From Brevibacterium sp. HMSC07C04 (GTDB lineage Bacteria; Actinomycetota; Actinomycetes; Actinomycetales; Brevibacteriaceae): a DNA stretch of 64,000 nt. The stretch spans positions 100,125-164,124 of the forward strand of contig NZ_KV823280.1 in assembly GCF_001815905.1 (NCBI RefSeq), read 5' to 3'. The position numbers were made by a program, and so were the translations under genes. Shown in pieces: positions 43,763 to 51,946 of this stretch. The first letter of the stretch is position 1; every line of letters starts with the position of its first letter. Below the pieces are notes generated by a model. The model was not told where the DNA came from. It was given only the letters and a program-made list of their open reading frames with translations, and searched no databases.

Positions 43763-44935
43763 CTATGCGAAGAGGCTCATGACCTGGCCGGCGGCCAGAC
43801 CGAAGAACGTACCGGCGAATGCCCCGATGAGGGCGAAGAGAACGCCCACGGGAACAAGTTCGCGGTTGAAGGCACCGGCGACGACGGGGGCGGACGCCAC
43901 ACCGCCGATGTTCGCGGTCGAAGCGACAGCCAGGCTGAACAGCTCCGTTTTGGTGAGTTTGGCGTAGATGATCATGAGGACCATGTGGATGGCCACAACC
44001 ATGAGTCCTGCGAGCAGGTAGATCGGCGCTTCGAACAGCGATGTGAAGTCCGAACCGGCTGCGATGACGCCGATGATGATGTACAGCATGATGTACGCGA
44101 CGTCCGAAGCGCCGGCCATCTTCCCGTACCGGGTCGAACCGATCACCAGACCCACGATGCTCACGATCAGGATGGTCCAGGTTGTCGAGTTCACGACGAC
44201 GCCGATTTCCGGCAGCTTTCCGCCGATCACGGTGGCCAGCGCCGAACCGAACAGCCCGATGGCCAGCACTCGCAACAGTGCCACGAGGTCCATTGTGTCG
44301 GCATCAGATGCGCTTTCCTCGGCGCCTTCAGCGGTCGATGCGGCATGAGACAGGGCCGCGGTGTCGGCTTTTGTCCACGCGTTGAACTTGTCGGATACGC
44401 CGACGGACGAAAACATCACCAGCAGCCACAGGGAGTACACGATGGTGTCGACGATGAGCACGTGACCGAAGATGTTCTCCGGTGGGTTGAGGATGCCCTG
44501 CACGGCAGCCATGTTCGCCGAACCACCGGTCCACGAAGCCGCGAGTGCTGCCAGGCCCTTCCACGCTTCGGCATCCAGCACACCTTTGAACACGGCGAAG
44601 GTGATGATGAATCCCAGCATGATCGAAACTGCGGTCGCAGCGTAGGTCAGCAGCAGCTTCGGTCCCAGTTTGATGATCTTTCGGACATCGCACTGGAACA
44701 GCAGCAACATGATCATCGCCGGCAGCAGAGCGTCTTTGACTCCTCCGCCAACAGCGTCGATCGAATCAGACTCACCGAAGACCCCGACGGTGTTCAGCAG
44801 CGCTGCTATCAGGTAGAGAAAGACGAATCCAGGTACGTACCGGAAAACCGGAAGCCCGCGGGCTTTGTCCAGGTAGACGAGAATCGCGGCTATCGCAATG
44901 AGCAGGCTGATGAACAGAAAACCGTCAGTGATCAT
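43763..44935 (-). CDS. DUF819 family membrane protein
   Basis: 390 residues, ten or eleven membrane helices. ASWTGGSANMAAVQGILNP and VASTANIGGVASAPVVAGAF are the two glycine-rich signature loops of the YjcL/DUF819 family, arranged as an inverted repeat like sodium or proton-driven carriers. A cytoplasmic acidic loop lies at about 195-215. Function not established; the position inside a peptide import and degradation operon suggests transport of an amino acid or peptide product. Confidence 0.88.
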   Translation of the reverse strand: MITDGFLFISLLIAIAAILVYLDKARGLPVFRYVPGFVFLYLIAALLNTVGVFGESDSIDAVGGGVKDALLPAMIMLLLFQCDVRKIIKLGPKLLLTYAATAVSIMLGFIITFAVFKGVLDAEAWKGLAALAASWTGGSANMAAVQGILNPPENIFGHVLIVDTIVYSLWLLVMFSSVGVSDKFNAWTKADTAALSHAASTAEGAEESASDADTMDLVALLRVLAIGLFGSALATVIGGKLPEIGVVVNSTTWTILIVSIVGLVIGSTRYGKMAGASDVAYIMLYIIIGVIAAGSDFTSLFEAPIYLLAGLMVVAIHMVLMIIYAKLTKTELFSLAVASTANIGGVASAPVVAGAFNRELVPVGVLFALIGAFAGTFFGLAAGQVMSLFA

Positions 44936-44949
44936 GGCTGCTTAGGGCT

Positions 44950-45921
44950 TCACTCCTCGCTCGGCTCTATCGTCACAGTGGGCATTGTGCCGTCTTCCGG
45001 TGCGCTCAGCTTGGCGCGCACGCCCAAGGGTATCGAACCGGCGTGCGGGTGATGGCCCAGTTCAACCTCCCACACGACCGGCACCCCCGCCTCACCGAAG
45101 TACTCCCGCAGAAGCGCCCTGCGGTCGGCATCTTCACCGCAGCTCTCCCACGAACCCAAGACCACCGCACCGGCGCGTTCAAGCCAGCCGATGCGCTTGA
45201 GCTGCAGAAGCAGGTTGTCCAGGCGGTACACGTCCTCGTCAACGTCTTCCAGAAAGAGGATGCCCGGCTGATCGGGCGCTCCCGGCTGGAATTCGGGTGC
45301 GCCGACCCCGGCAGCGAGCAGACTGAGATTGCCCCCGTAGGTGATTCCCGTGAACTCACCAGCCGTGAGAGTCTGTGCGGACTTGCCCAGGCGGATCTGC
45401 TCATCTGACCACGGCGAGAACAGCCAGCGTTTGATGTCAGCGCGCACGCGTTCACTGTCACCGAAAACAGCATTGCCGACCATGGGACAGAACAGCGTGG
45501 GCACTCCCACGTGGTGCGCCCAGGCCTGGTGCAGGGCGGTGATGTCGCTGGAGCCCGTCAGCAGCTTGGGTCGGCCATCGGGCCTCAGAGCGCTGTCGGC
45601 CATGCGCCCGAAGTCGATTTCATCAAGCAGACGCATGGCTCCATAGCCGCCGCGCAGTGCGATGACCGCCGCCGCTTCAGGATCACACCAGGCTTCCACC
45701 AGGTCGCGGCGGCGCTCGTCGTCGCTGCCAGCCAGGTACGAGGCCCGAGCGTCGACTTTGCGGAGGTTCTCACCGACCTGCACGTTAAGCCCCCACTGTT
45801 CAAGCGCTGCGATTGCCGGTTCAACCGTGCCTTCGGGAGCCGGCCCCGAGGGGGCTACGAGCCACACTCGATCGCCCGGCGCCAGCGGAGCCTGCTCAGC
45901 GAAGGGATTGCGATCAGCCAT
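44950..45921 (-). CDS. ldcA: LD-carboxypeptidase (peptidase S66)
   Basis: 323 residues. S66 enzymes remove the terminal D-alanine from muropeptide tetrapeptides in the cytoplasm (LdcA) or inactivate microcin (MccF). Residues: LRGGYGAMRLLDEID in the N-terminal domain, LTGSSDITALH with the catalytic Ser, LFLEDVDEDVYRLDN with the Glu and VELGHHPHAGSIPLGV with the His. No signal peptide. It overlaps the 3' end of the ABC ATPase gene by 8 bases, the pairing seen in wall-peptide recycling operons (for example ykfA near an Opp ATPase in Bacillus). Confidence 0.92.
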   Translation of the reverse strand: MADRNPFAEQAPLAPGDRVWLVAPSGPAPEGTVEPAIAALEQWGLNVQVGENLRKVDARASYLAGSDDERRRDLVEAWCDPEAAAVIALRGGYGAMRLLDEIDFGRMADSALRPDGRPKLLTGSSDITALHQAWAHHVGVPTLFCPMVGNAVFGDSERVRADIKRWLFSPWSDEQIRLGKSAQTLTAGEFTGITYGGNLSLLAAGVGAPEFQPGAPDQPGILFLEDVDEDVYRLDNLLLQLKRIGWLERAGAVVLGSWESCGEDADRRALLREYFGEAGVPVVWEVELGHHPHAGSIPLGVRAKLSAPEDGTMPTVTIEPSEE

Positions 45922-47686
45922 CGGCGGCGCCTCCTGTTTCCGGTGTTTCGGTGGTGTTTGATGAAGCGGCGCTCACCTGTGCCGCAGGTGCCGGTGCGGT
46001 GTTCGACTGTGCGGCCCGCTCAGCACGGAAGCCGGGCACAGCTGCCAGCAGTCTGCGCGTGTAGTCGTGCTGGGGGTCCAGAAGAACGTCCTCAACCGGG
46101 CCGTGCTCAACGATTTCACCGCGATACATGACCGCAACCGTATCGGCGATGTTCCAGGCCAGACCGAGGTCGTGGGTGATGACAAGCGCGGTCAGCCCGA
46201 TGTTCTTCTTCAAAGCCAGGAAAAGAGACAGGATCTCGCCGCGCACCGAAGCGTCGAGGGAGGCCACCGGTTCGTCGGCAATGAGCACATCGGGCTCGAG
46301 TGCCAGCGCGCTGGCAATAACAACGCGCTGGCGCTGCCCGCCGGAAAGCTCCTGCGGGATGGGCTCGAAGAAGTCCTCCCCGGGGGTCAGCTCCGCAGCT
46401 TCCAGGCTTTCGCGCACCCGCGCCCGTTCGTCACCGGTGAACTTCTGCACGCGCAGGCCTTCGGCGACGGACTCATAGACCGAGCGCGAAGGGTTCAGCG
46501 ATCCCGACGGGTCCTGCAGAATCATCTGCACGTCGCGCCGAAACCTGCGCAGACCGCGCTTGGTGCTCGGCAGGGACTCGCCCTGGAACAGAAGCTCTGA
46601 TCCGCTGTCGGGCGGCTGCAGGCCCAAGAGCGTGCGCGCAAGCGTAGTCTTGCCCGAACCGGACTGACCGACAACAGCAAGAATCTCAGAGCGGTGCAGC
46701 TTGAGGTCAACGTTGTTGACGGCCTTTGTCAACCGCCCGCGAGCCTTAAAGGTGACGTTGAGGCTGCGCGCCTCGAGCACCACCTCGTCAGTCATGGTGT
46801 GGGGAGTTTCGACGTCAACTCGGGCCGGGTTGCGGGTGATCGGGTTGAGCCTTGACGCAGGGTCGCCGATGGTGGGGAACGCATCCGCCAGCTGCTGGGT
46901 GTAGGGCTCCTCCGGCTTGCTGCAGATCTGCTCGGCGGGGCCGATTTCAACGATTCGCCCGCTCTTCATAATCGCGATCCGCTCACACGCCGTGGCAAGC
47001 ACGGAGAGGTCGTGCGAAATCATCAGCAGCGAAATTCCGCGAGCCTCGACGAGTTCTCGCAGGCGCGTGAGGATCTGCGCCTGGACGATGACGTCGAGTG
47101 CCGTGGTCGGTTCGTCGGCAATGATGATGTCGGGATCGCACGCCAGCGCCATTGCGATCATGACCCGCTGCTTCTGGCCACCGGACAGTTCGTGCGGATA
47201 TGCCTGGGCGATCTGGGCGTCGAGGTCAACCTGTTCCAGCAGGCTCACCACACGCGCTTTGCGCTCAGCTTCGGACCGCCATTCGTCTTTGACGTGCAGG
47301 TTGAGCGCTTCGAGTATCTGCTTGCCCACTGCGCGCACCGGATTGAGCGAGTGCAGGGCACCCTGGAAGACGATCGCGGCTTCTGACCAGCGCACGGCGC
47401 GCATCTGGCCGAAGTTCAGTTCGGCAATATCGGTTCCGCCCAGCAGCACCCGTCCAGTCAGAGTCGCATTGTCCGGCAGCAGGCGCAGCACGGAGAGGAT
47501 CAGCGTGGACTTACCCGAACCGGATTCGCCCGCAATGCCCAGGGTGCTGCCAGCCGGCAGTTCGAGGCTGACGTTCGACACGGCGGGAATGTCGCCGCGA
47601 GAGGTTTTCGACGAGTACGTAATCGACACATCGTCAAAAACAAGGTCCTTGCCCAATGCAGCGGCAGATTTTTCTGCTGGACTCAT
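45914..47686 (-). CDS. Fused peptide ABC transporter ATPase (DppD-DppF type)
   Basis: 590 residues, two complete ABC domains. The first (about 15-275) has GESGSGKST, LSGGQKQR and IIIADEPTTALD; the second (about 305-560) has GQSGSGKTT, LSGGQRQR and VLIADEPVASLD. Both carry the Dpp/Opp-type ends, EPYTQQLADAFP and HDYTRRLLAAVP. Fusion of the two ATPases replaces the usual separate DppD and DppF. Starts in the TGATG of dppC. Powers import through the two permeases encoded upstream. Confidence 0.94.
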   Translation of the reverse strand: MSPAEKSAAALGKDLVFDDVSITYSSKTSRGDIPAVSNVSLELPAGSTLGIAGESGSGKSTLILSVLRLLPDNATLTGRVLLGGTDIAELNFGQMRAVRWSEAAIVFQGALHSLNPVRAVGKQILEALNLHVKDEWRSEAERKARVVSLLEQVDLDAQIAQAYPHELSGGQKQRVMIAMALACDPDIIIADEPTTALDVIVQAQILTRLRELVEARGISLLMISHDLSVLATACERIAIMKSGRIVEIGPAEQICSKPEEPYTQQLADAFPTIGDPASRLNPITRNPARVDVETPHTMTDEVVLEARSLNVTFKARGRLTKAVNNVDLKLHRSEILAVVGQSGSGKTTLARTLLGLQPPDSGSELLFQGESLPSTKRGLRRFRRDVQMILQDPSGSLNPSRSVYESVAEGLRVQKFTGDERARVRESLEAAELTPGEDFFEPIPQELSGGQRQRVVIASALALEPDVLIADEPVASLDASVRGEILSLFLALKKNIGLTALVITHDLGLAWNIADTVAVMYRGEIVEHGPVEDVLLDPQHDYTRRLLAAVPGFRAERAAQSNTAPAPAAQVSAASSNTTETPETGGAADG

Positions 47687-48648
47687 CAGCGGCTCCTGAG
47701 TGTCGGATTGGCAATGGCTTCAATGGCGCGGCCCACCAGGGTAAAGGCGAGGACCACCGCGACGATCGCAAGTCCCGGGGTGAGGATGAACCACCAGTAG
47801 CCGGAGGTTGCTGCCGAAACATCCATGGCGTTTTTCAGAATGGTTCCCCAGGACTGCTGTGTTGTGTCGCCCAGGCCAAGGAAGGCGAGTGTCGATTCGG
47901 CGATGATCGCGCTGCCCACCGTCAGTGTGGTGTTGGCCAACACCAGCGGCATGACCGCCGGCAGCAGGTGCGTGGTGATGATGTGCCAGTGACCGGCGCC
48001 TAAGACCTTTGCCCGCTCAATGTAGAGGCGGGATTCGGCCGACAGCGTCTGTGCGCGGACAATGCGCGCTGTCCCCGCCCACGAGGTCACGCCGATCGCA
48101 ATGACGATTGTGAAGACACCGCGTTCAAGCACGGATGAAAGGACAATTGCCAGCAGCAGCGAGGGCAGCACGAGGAAGAAGTCGATGATCCGCATGATGA
48201 GCCCGCCGACCCAGCCGGTGAAGTGACCGGCTGCAATGCCCATGATCGTTCCGATGATCATGGACATCGCGGTGGCGGCCACACCGACGATGAGCGAAAC
48301 CCTGGCACCCCACACCAGGCGCGCCCACAGTTCGCGACCGTAGTTGTCTGTGCCCAGCGGGTGCTCGGCACTCGGGGGTGCGTAGCGCGGATTATCGAGG
48401 TTCTGGGTGACGTCGAGCATTGCACGGTCGGCAATGAGCGGGGCGAACACGGCCACGATGATCACCAAGAGCAGAACGATCGCACCGATGATGCCCGCGC
48501 GGTCTTCCAGGAAGATCTTCCAGTTCTTCTTGGCAGCCTCGGCACGCCGGTTCCACGCGAGTGCGCGGGCGCTCGAGGGAACCGCGGCACGCTGTCCAGC
48601 GTCATCGGCTGCCGTCTGCTGTTCAGAGGAGGCGTTGCGGGATGTCAT
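47686..48648 (-). CDS. Peptide ABC transporter permease, DppC/OppC type
   Basis: 320 residues. Long cytoplasmic N terminus, first helix at about 52-72, then HPLGTDNYGRELWARLVWGARVSL, the DppC/OppC mark, and the EAA-type loop AKVLGAGHWHIITTHLLPAV. Six membrane helices. One of two channel subunits of the importer; start codon directly abuts the dppB stop. Confidence 0.93.
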   Translation of the reverse strand: MTSRNASSEQQTAADDAGQRAAVPSSARALAWNRRAEAAKKNWKIFLEDRAGIIGAIVLLLVIIVAVFAPLIADRAMLDVTQNLDNPRYAPPSAEHPLGTDNYGRELWARLVWGARVSLIVGVAATAMSMIIGTIMGIAAGHFTGWVGGLIMRIIDFFLVLPSLLLAIVLSSVLERGVFTIVIAIGVTSWAGTARIVRAQTLSAESRLYIERAKVLGAGHWHIITTHLLPAVMPLVLANTTLTVGSAIIAESTLAFLGLGDTTQQSWGTILKNAMDVSAATSGYWWFILTPGLAIVAVVLAFTLVGRAIEAIANPTLRSR

Positions 48649-49713
48649 TCAGGCCCTCCTGACGCGCGGGTCGAGCTGGCGGTACACGAGGTCAGCCAGC
48701 AGGTTCATGATGATGATGGCAGCTGAGAAGACGACGAAGGTCCCCTGCAGCAGAGGGAGATCAGGCCCGGATATCGCCTCGTAGGTCAGCTTCCCCAGCC
48801 CGGGCCACGAGAACACGGTTTCGACCGTGAGCGCACCGGCAATCAGGCCGCCGATGTGCATGAAAACCAGCGTCACCGTCGGCAGCAGGGCGTTGGGGAC
48901 GGCGTGCTTGAGGCGGACGTCGTCTTCGCGCAGCCCCTTGGCGCGGGCGGTGGTCAGGTAGTCAGCACTCATCTCACCCAGCAGTGATGCGCGCATCACC
49001 ATGAGGTACTGCGCGTAGACGACCGCTGTCATCGTGATGACCGGGAGGATGAGGTGCTTGGCGACATCGAGCACATAGTCAATACCACCCGGTTCGATTC
49101 CCGGTGAGACCATGCCGCCGGTCGGCAGCCACTGCAGCCTGCCGGAGAACACCATGAGGAGCAGAAGTGCGAGCCAGAATGTCGGCACGGACCAGAAGAT
49201 CAGGCTCGTGGAGGTTGTCAGCTTGTCGAACAGCGATCCGCGCTTCCAGGCGGCCAACTGCCCCATCCACAGGCCCAGGCTGATGGCCAGAATCGCTGCG
49301 GTGCCGGTCAGCAGCAGGGTCGGCCACGCGTATTCGGCAATGAGGCTGCTGACTGACTGCTTGTAGACGTAGCTGGTCCCCAGGTTCCCGGTGAAGATTC
49401 CCACCAGGTAGTCCCAGAACTGGACCAGCACAGGCTTGTCAAGTCCGTATTCAGCGCGCAGCTGTGCCATCTGTTCGGGGCTCATCTGCCTTTCGCGGGC
49501 AATCTTCTGCACCGGGTCGCCCGGCAGGATTCGAAAGGCGAAGAAGCCGAGTACAACAACCATGAGGAGGCTGATGAGAGCTCCGCCGACCTTTCTGAGC
49601 AGATAGCTGAGGTAGGACTGGCCCGCCGGGGGCGCGTCAGTGTCGTCAGGACCGCCGGAAGCTCCGCTCTTGAGCTTCTGCTCTTCGGCCTGTGTTTGTG
49701 CGTTCACAGACAT
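48649..49713 (-). CDS. Peptide ABC transporter permease, DppB/OppB type
   Basis: 354 residues from ATG 49713 (GGAAAG upstream); a longer start at 49728 is possible. LLMVVVLGFFAFRILPGDP and QMAQLRAEYGLDKPVLVQFWDYL are typical of DppB, and the EAA loop is YLTTARAKGLREDDV plus LKHAVPNALLP. Six helices. Pairs with DppC. A hairpin separates it from the binding-protein gene. Confidence 0.93.
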   Translation of the reverse strand: MSVNAQTQAEEQKLKSGASGGPDDTDAPPAGQSYLSYLLRKVGGALISLLMVVVLGFFAFRILPGDPVQKIARERQMSPEQMAQLRAEYGLDKPVLVQFWDYLVGIFTGNLGTSYVYKQSVSSLIAEYAWPTLLLTGTAAILAISLGLWMGQLAAWKRGSLFDKLTTSTSLIFWSVPTFWLALLLLMVFSGRLQWLPTGGMVSPGIEPGGIDYVLDVAKHLILPVITMTAVVYAQYLMVMRASLLGEMSADYLTTARAKGLREDDVRLKHAVPNALLPTVTLVFMHIGGLIAGALTVETVFSWPGLGKLTYEAISGPDLPLLQGTFVVFSAAIIIMNLLADLVYRQLDPRVRRA

Positions 49714-49764
49714 GTTTCTGCTTTCCACGCTCTGCTTGGATCTGCGGCAGGGCGTTAACGGTGC

Positions 49765-49803
49765 TCGAGGCGCCGGTCACCACTCGTGTGTCCGGCGCCT
49801 CGA
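49765..49803 (-). terminator. Intergenic hairpin between binding protein and permease genes
   Basis: 12-bp perfect stem TCGAGGCGCCGG / CCGGCGCCTCGA (49765-49776 with 49792-49803). No T tract, so more likely a partial terminator or mRNA-stabilising hairpin giving excess binding protein than a full stop. Confidence 0.6.
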
Positions 49804-49829
49804 ATCTGTGGGCTAGGTGGCCCGTGGTC

Positions 49830-51641
49830 TCACGCTCGGTCGTCGGCGCTGCGGCGCCGCAGGATCAGCGGGATTGCCACAGCGGCAATCACGACGACCG
49901 CTCCGATGCCGATCCACAGTCCTGCCGAGGAGCCGCTTCCCTTGCCGTCGTCGACTTCGTCTGCGGGAGCCGCCGTCAGGAAGCCCCAGTAGCCGGACTG
50001 GTTGCCGATCACACCGCCGTCTTCGGGCTGCGTGGTGAAGCCGCCGAAGCGGTCGGAGCGGTAGGCCTCGAGTTGCTTGGGGTACCACAGGGTGATCTGC
50101 GGGGCGTCGTCGTAGTGCTGCTGGAGGGCCTGGTGGACGTACTCCTGGCGTTTGCCTTCGTCGAGTTCGGTGTGCTGCTTCTTGTACAGTTCGTCGAACT
50201 CCTTGCTGCAGTAGCCGTCCTGCGAGGTCGGGCCGTTGCCCTCAGCGTCCGGACGTGATGCGCAGGTGTTGATCGACAGCTGGTATTCCGGGTCGGGGGT
50301 AACCGACCAGCCGGTCACGTAGATGTCGAAGTCACCCTTCATCGTGCGGTCGGAAATCGTGTCGGAATCGCTGGATTCGGCTTTGATTTCAACTCCGATT
50401 TCTTTCAGCCACGGCGTGATGAACTCTGCAATGGACTGTTCCGTCGGGGTTTCGGCATCTGTCAGCAGGCGCAGGGAGAGCTTCTTGCCGTCCTTTTCGC
50501 GTATGCCGCCAGAGCCTTCTTTCCAGCCGGCTTCATCGAGCAGCTTCTTGGCCGCTTCGGGATCGTGGGAGACGATCTTGTCGGACTTGGGCAGGTGCCA
50601 TTTTTCAAAGGATTCGGGAACGAAGCTCGTCGCTTCCGTCGCGTAGTCCTTCATGACCTGTTCGCGCAGGGTGTCTGTGTCGATGCCCAAGCGCAGAGCC
50701 TGGCGGACCTTGACGTCTTTGAGCGCTTCATTGCCGGTTCCGTAGGCTTCGCCTTCAGGGGTTTCAAAGCCGGGGTTGACGCCAAGAGCTGTGAAGCGGC
50801 GGGATTCGCCCACATTGGTTTCGATGTTGTCGGCGTTTTCCAGCGCTGACATCTGTTCGGGGGTCAGCCCGGTCACGAAGTCGACGTCGCCGGCGCGCAG
50901 CGCCTGCACCATGGCGTCGCTGTTGGTGTAGTAGGTGTACTGGATGGTGTCGATCTTCGGCTTGCCCTTCCAGAAGTTCGGATTGGCCTTCAGCGTGATC
51001 GACTGGTTGGCTTTGTAGCTGTCCAGGACGTACGGACCGGAGCCTACGACTTCAGAGTCGTTGGCGTCCTTGGCGGGGTCCTTCTTTTTGGACCACACGT
51101 GTTCGGGGACGACAGGAAGTTCGACACCGGGGTTCGGCGCCTGCGGCGACTTGAGTTTGATGACCACGGTGTGTTCGTCAGAGGCTTCGACCGATTCGAA
51201 ATTCTCCACCAGCGAGCCGTTGGCCGCACCCATGGCCGAGTCGTCCATGATCTGTTTGTAGGTGTAGACAACGTCGTCTGCCGAAATCGGCTCGCCGTCG
51301 GACCACTTCATTCCCTCGCGAATGGTGAACGTCCATTCGTCACCCGAATCATTGGCGTCCCATTTCTCCGCCAGCCCCTCGGTCGGAGCGAAATCCTTCG
51401 AGTCGTACTGCACGAGGTTTTCGTACACGTAGCGATTGATGGCTGTCGGCGTGAGGTAAATCGAAGTGAACGGGTTGAAATTGTCAACAAGGCCCGATGT
51501 GGCAATCCGCATGGTCGTTTCCGACGCCGCCTGCTCGGTCGACTGGGCTGCTGCGGGCAGTGCGGCTCCGGTTGATCCGAGAACCGTCATCGCGGCAGCC
51601 GCGGCTGCTGCTGTGCACCGTTTGAGAGCTGATCTGAACAT
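49830..51641 (-). CDS. Peptide-binding protein (SBP family 5) with C-terminal membrane anchor
   Basis: 603 residues. Signal peptide ends ALPAAAQS (no lipobox Cys). The family 5 fold follows: TSGLVDNFNPFTSIYL, WTFTIREGMKWSDGEPISADDV and later GFETPEGEAYGTGNEALKDVKVRQAL. The last 40 residues are a Gly/Ser linker, one membrane helix (LWIGIGAVVVIAAVAIPLIL) and RRRSADDRA, so the protein is held by its C terminus instead of lipid. First gene of the operon; the promoter gap holds a GlxR-like site. Ligand probably an oligopeptide or muropeptide. Confidence 0.93.
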   Translation of the reverse strand: MFRSALKRCTAAAAAAAMTVLGSTGAALPAAAQSTEQAASETTMRIATSGLVDNFNPFTSIYLTPTAINRYVYENLVQYDSKDFAPTEGLAEKWDANDSGDEWTFTIREGMKWSDGEPISADDVVYTYKQIMDDSAMGAANGSLVENFESVEASDEHTVVIKLKSPQAPNPGVELPVVPEHVWSKKKDPAKDANDSEVVGSGPYVLDSYKANQSITLKANPNFWKGKPKIDTIQYTYYTNSDAMVQALRAGDVDFVTGLTPEQMSALENADNIETNVGESRRFTALGVNPGFETPEGEAYGTGNEALKDVKVRQALRLGIDTDTLREQVMKDYATEATSFVPESFEKWHLPKSDKIVSHDPEAAKKLLDEAGWKEGSGGIREKDGKKLSLRLLTDAETPTEQSIAEFITPWLKEIGVEIKAESSDSDTISDRTMKGDFDIYVTGWSVTPDPEYQLSINTCASRPDAEGNGPTSQDGYCSKEFDELYKKQHTELDEGKRQEYVHQALQQHYDDAPQITLWYPKQLEAYRSDRFGGFTTQPEDGGVIGNQSGYWGFLTAAPADEVDDGKGSGSSAGLWIGIGAVVVIAAVAIPLILRRRSADDRA

Positions 51642-51740
51642 ATCTTCCTTCCGGCTTGCTTCTTCAGCGCCAGCTTCTTCGCGTGGCGTTTGGGGCGGGC
51701 CGAATGTGTGCTGATTCGACAGCCCCTCAGAAGCTGTTTC

Positions 51741-51756
51741 TGTAAGTTACATCACA
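51741..51756. promoter_or_regulatory. CRP/GlxR-like binding site
   Basis: TGTAAGTTACATCACA matches the palindromic consensus TGTGA-N2-TA-N2-TCACA with one mismatch. It lies 100 bases before the binding-protein start and 191 bases before the bdhA start, in a 305-base divergent gap that otherwise shows only ribosome sites (GGAAGGA at 51645-51651; GAGGAG at 51934-51939). In corynebacteria such sites bind the cAMP-responsive regulator GlxR. Confidence 0.6.
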
Positions 51757-51946
51757 GACTCCTGAGTGATCAAAATCATTCGCCGAACAACCTGGTGTGA
51801 AGTGCTCGGGCCTCCTCCCCCACCCCTGTCGGCATGAAATTCAGCCGAGTACCCTGGAAGTGAGGGCAGCGACGATGATCGGGCCACAAGCTCGAATTCA
51901 CAGTTGTTCTCACACACAGACATCACAGTGCATGAGGAGCAGTGGT

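Noticed and set aside
43985..45052. 355-residue open frame opposite the DUF819 gene
   Set aside because: Antisense shadow with His/Asp/Gln-rich composition; the opposite strand encodes an evident membrane protein.
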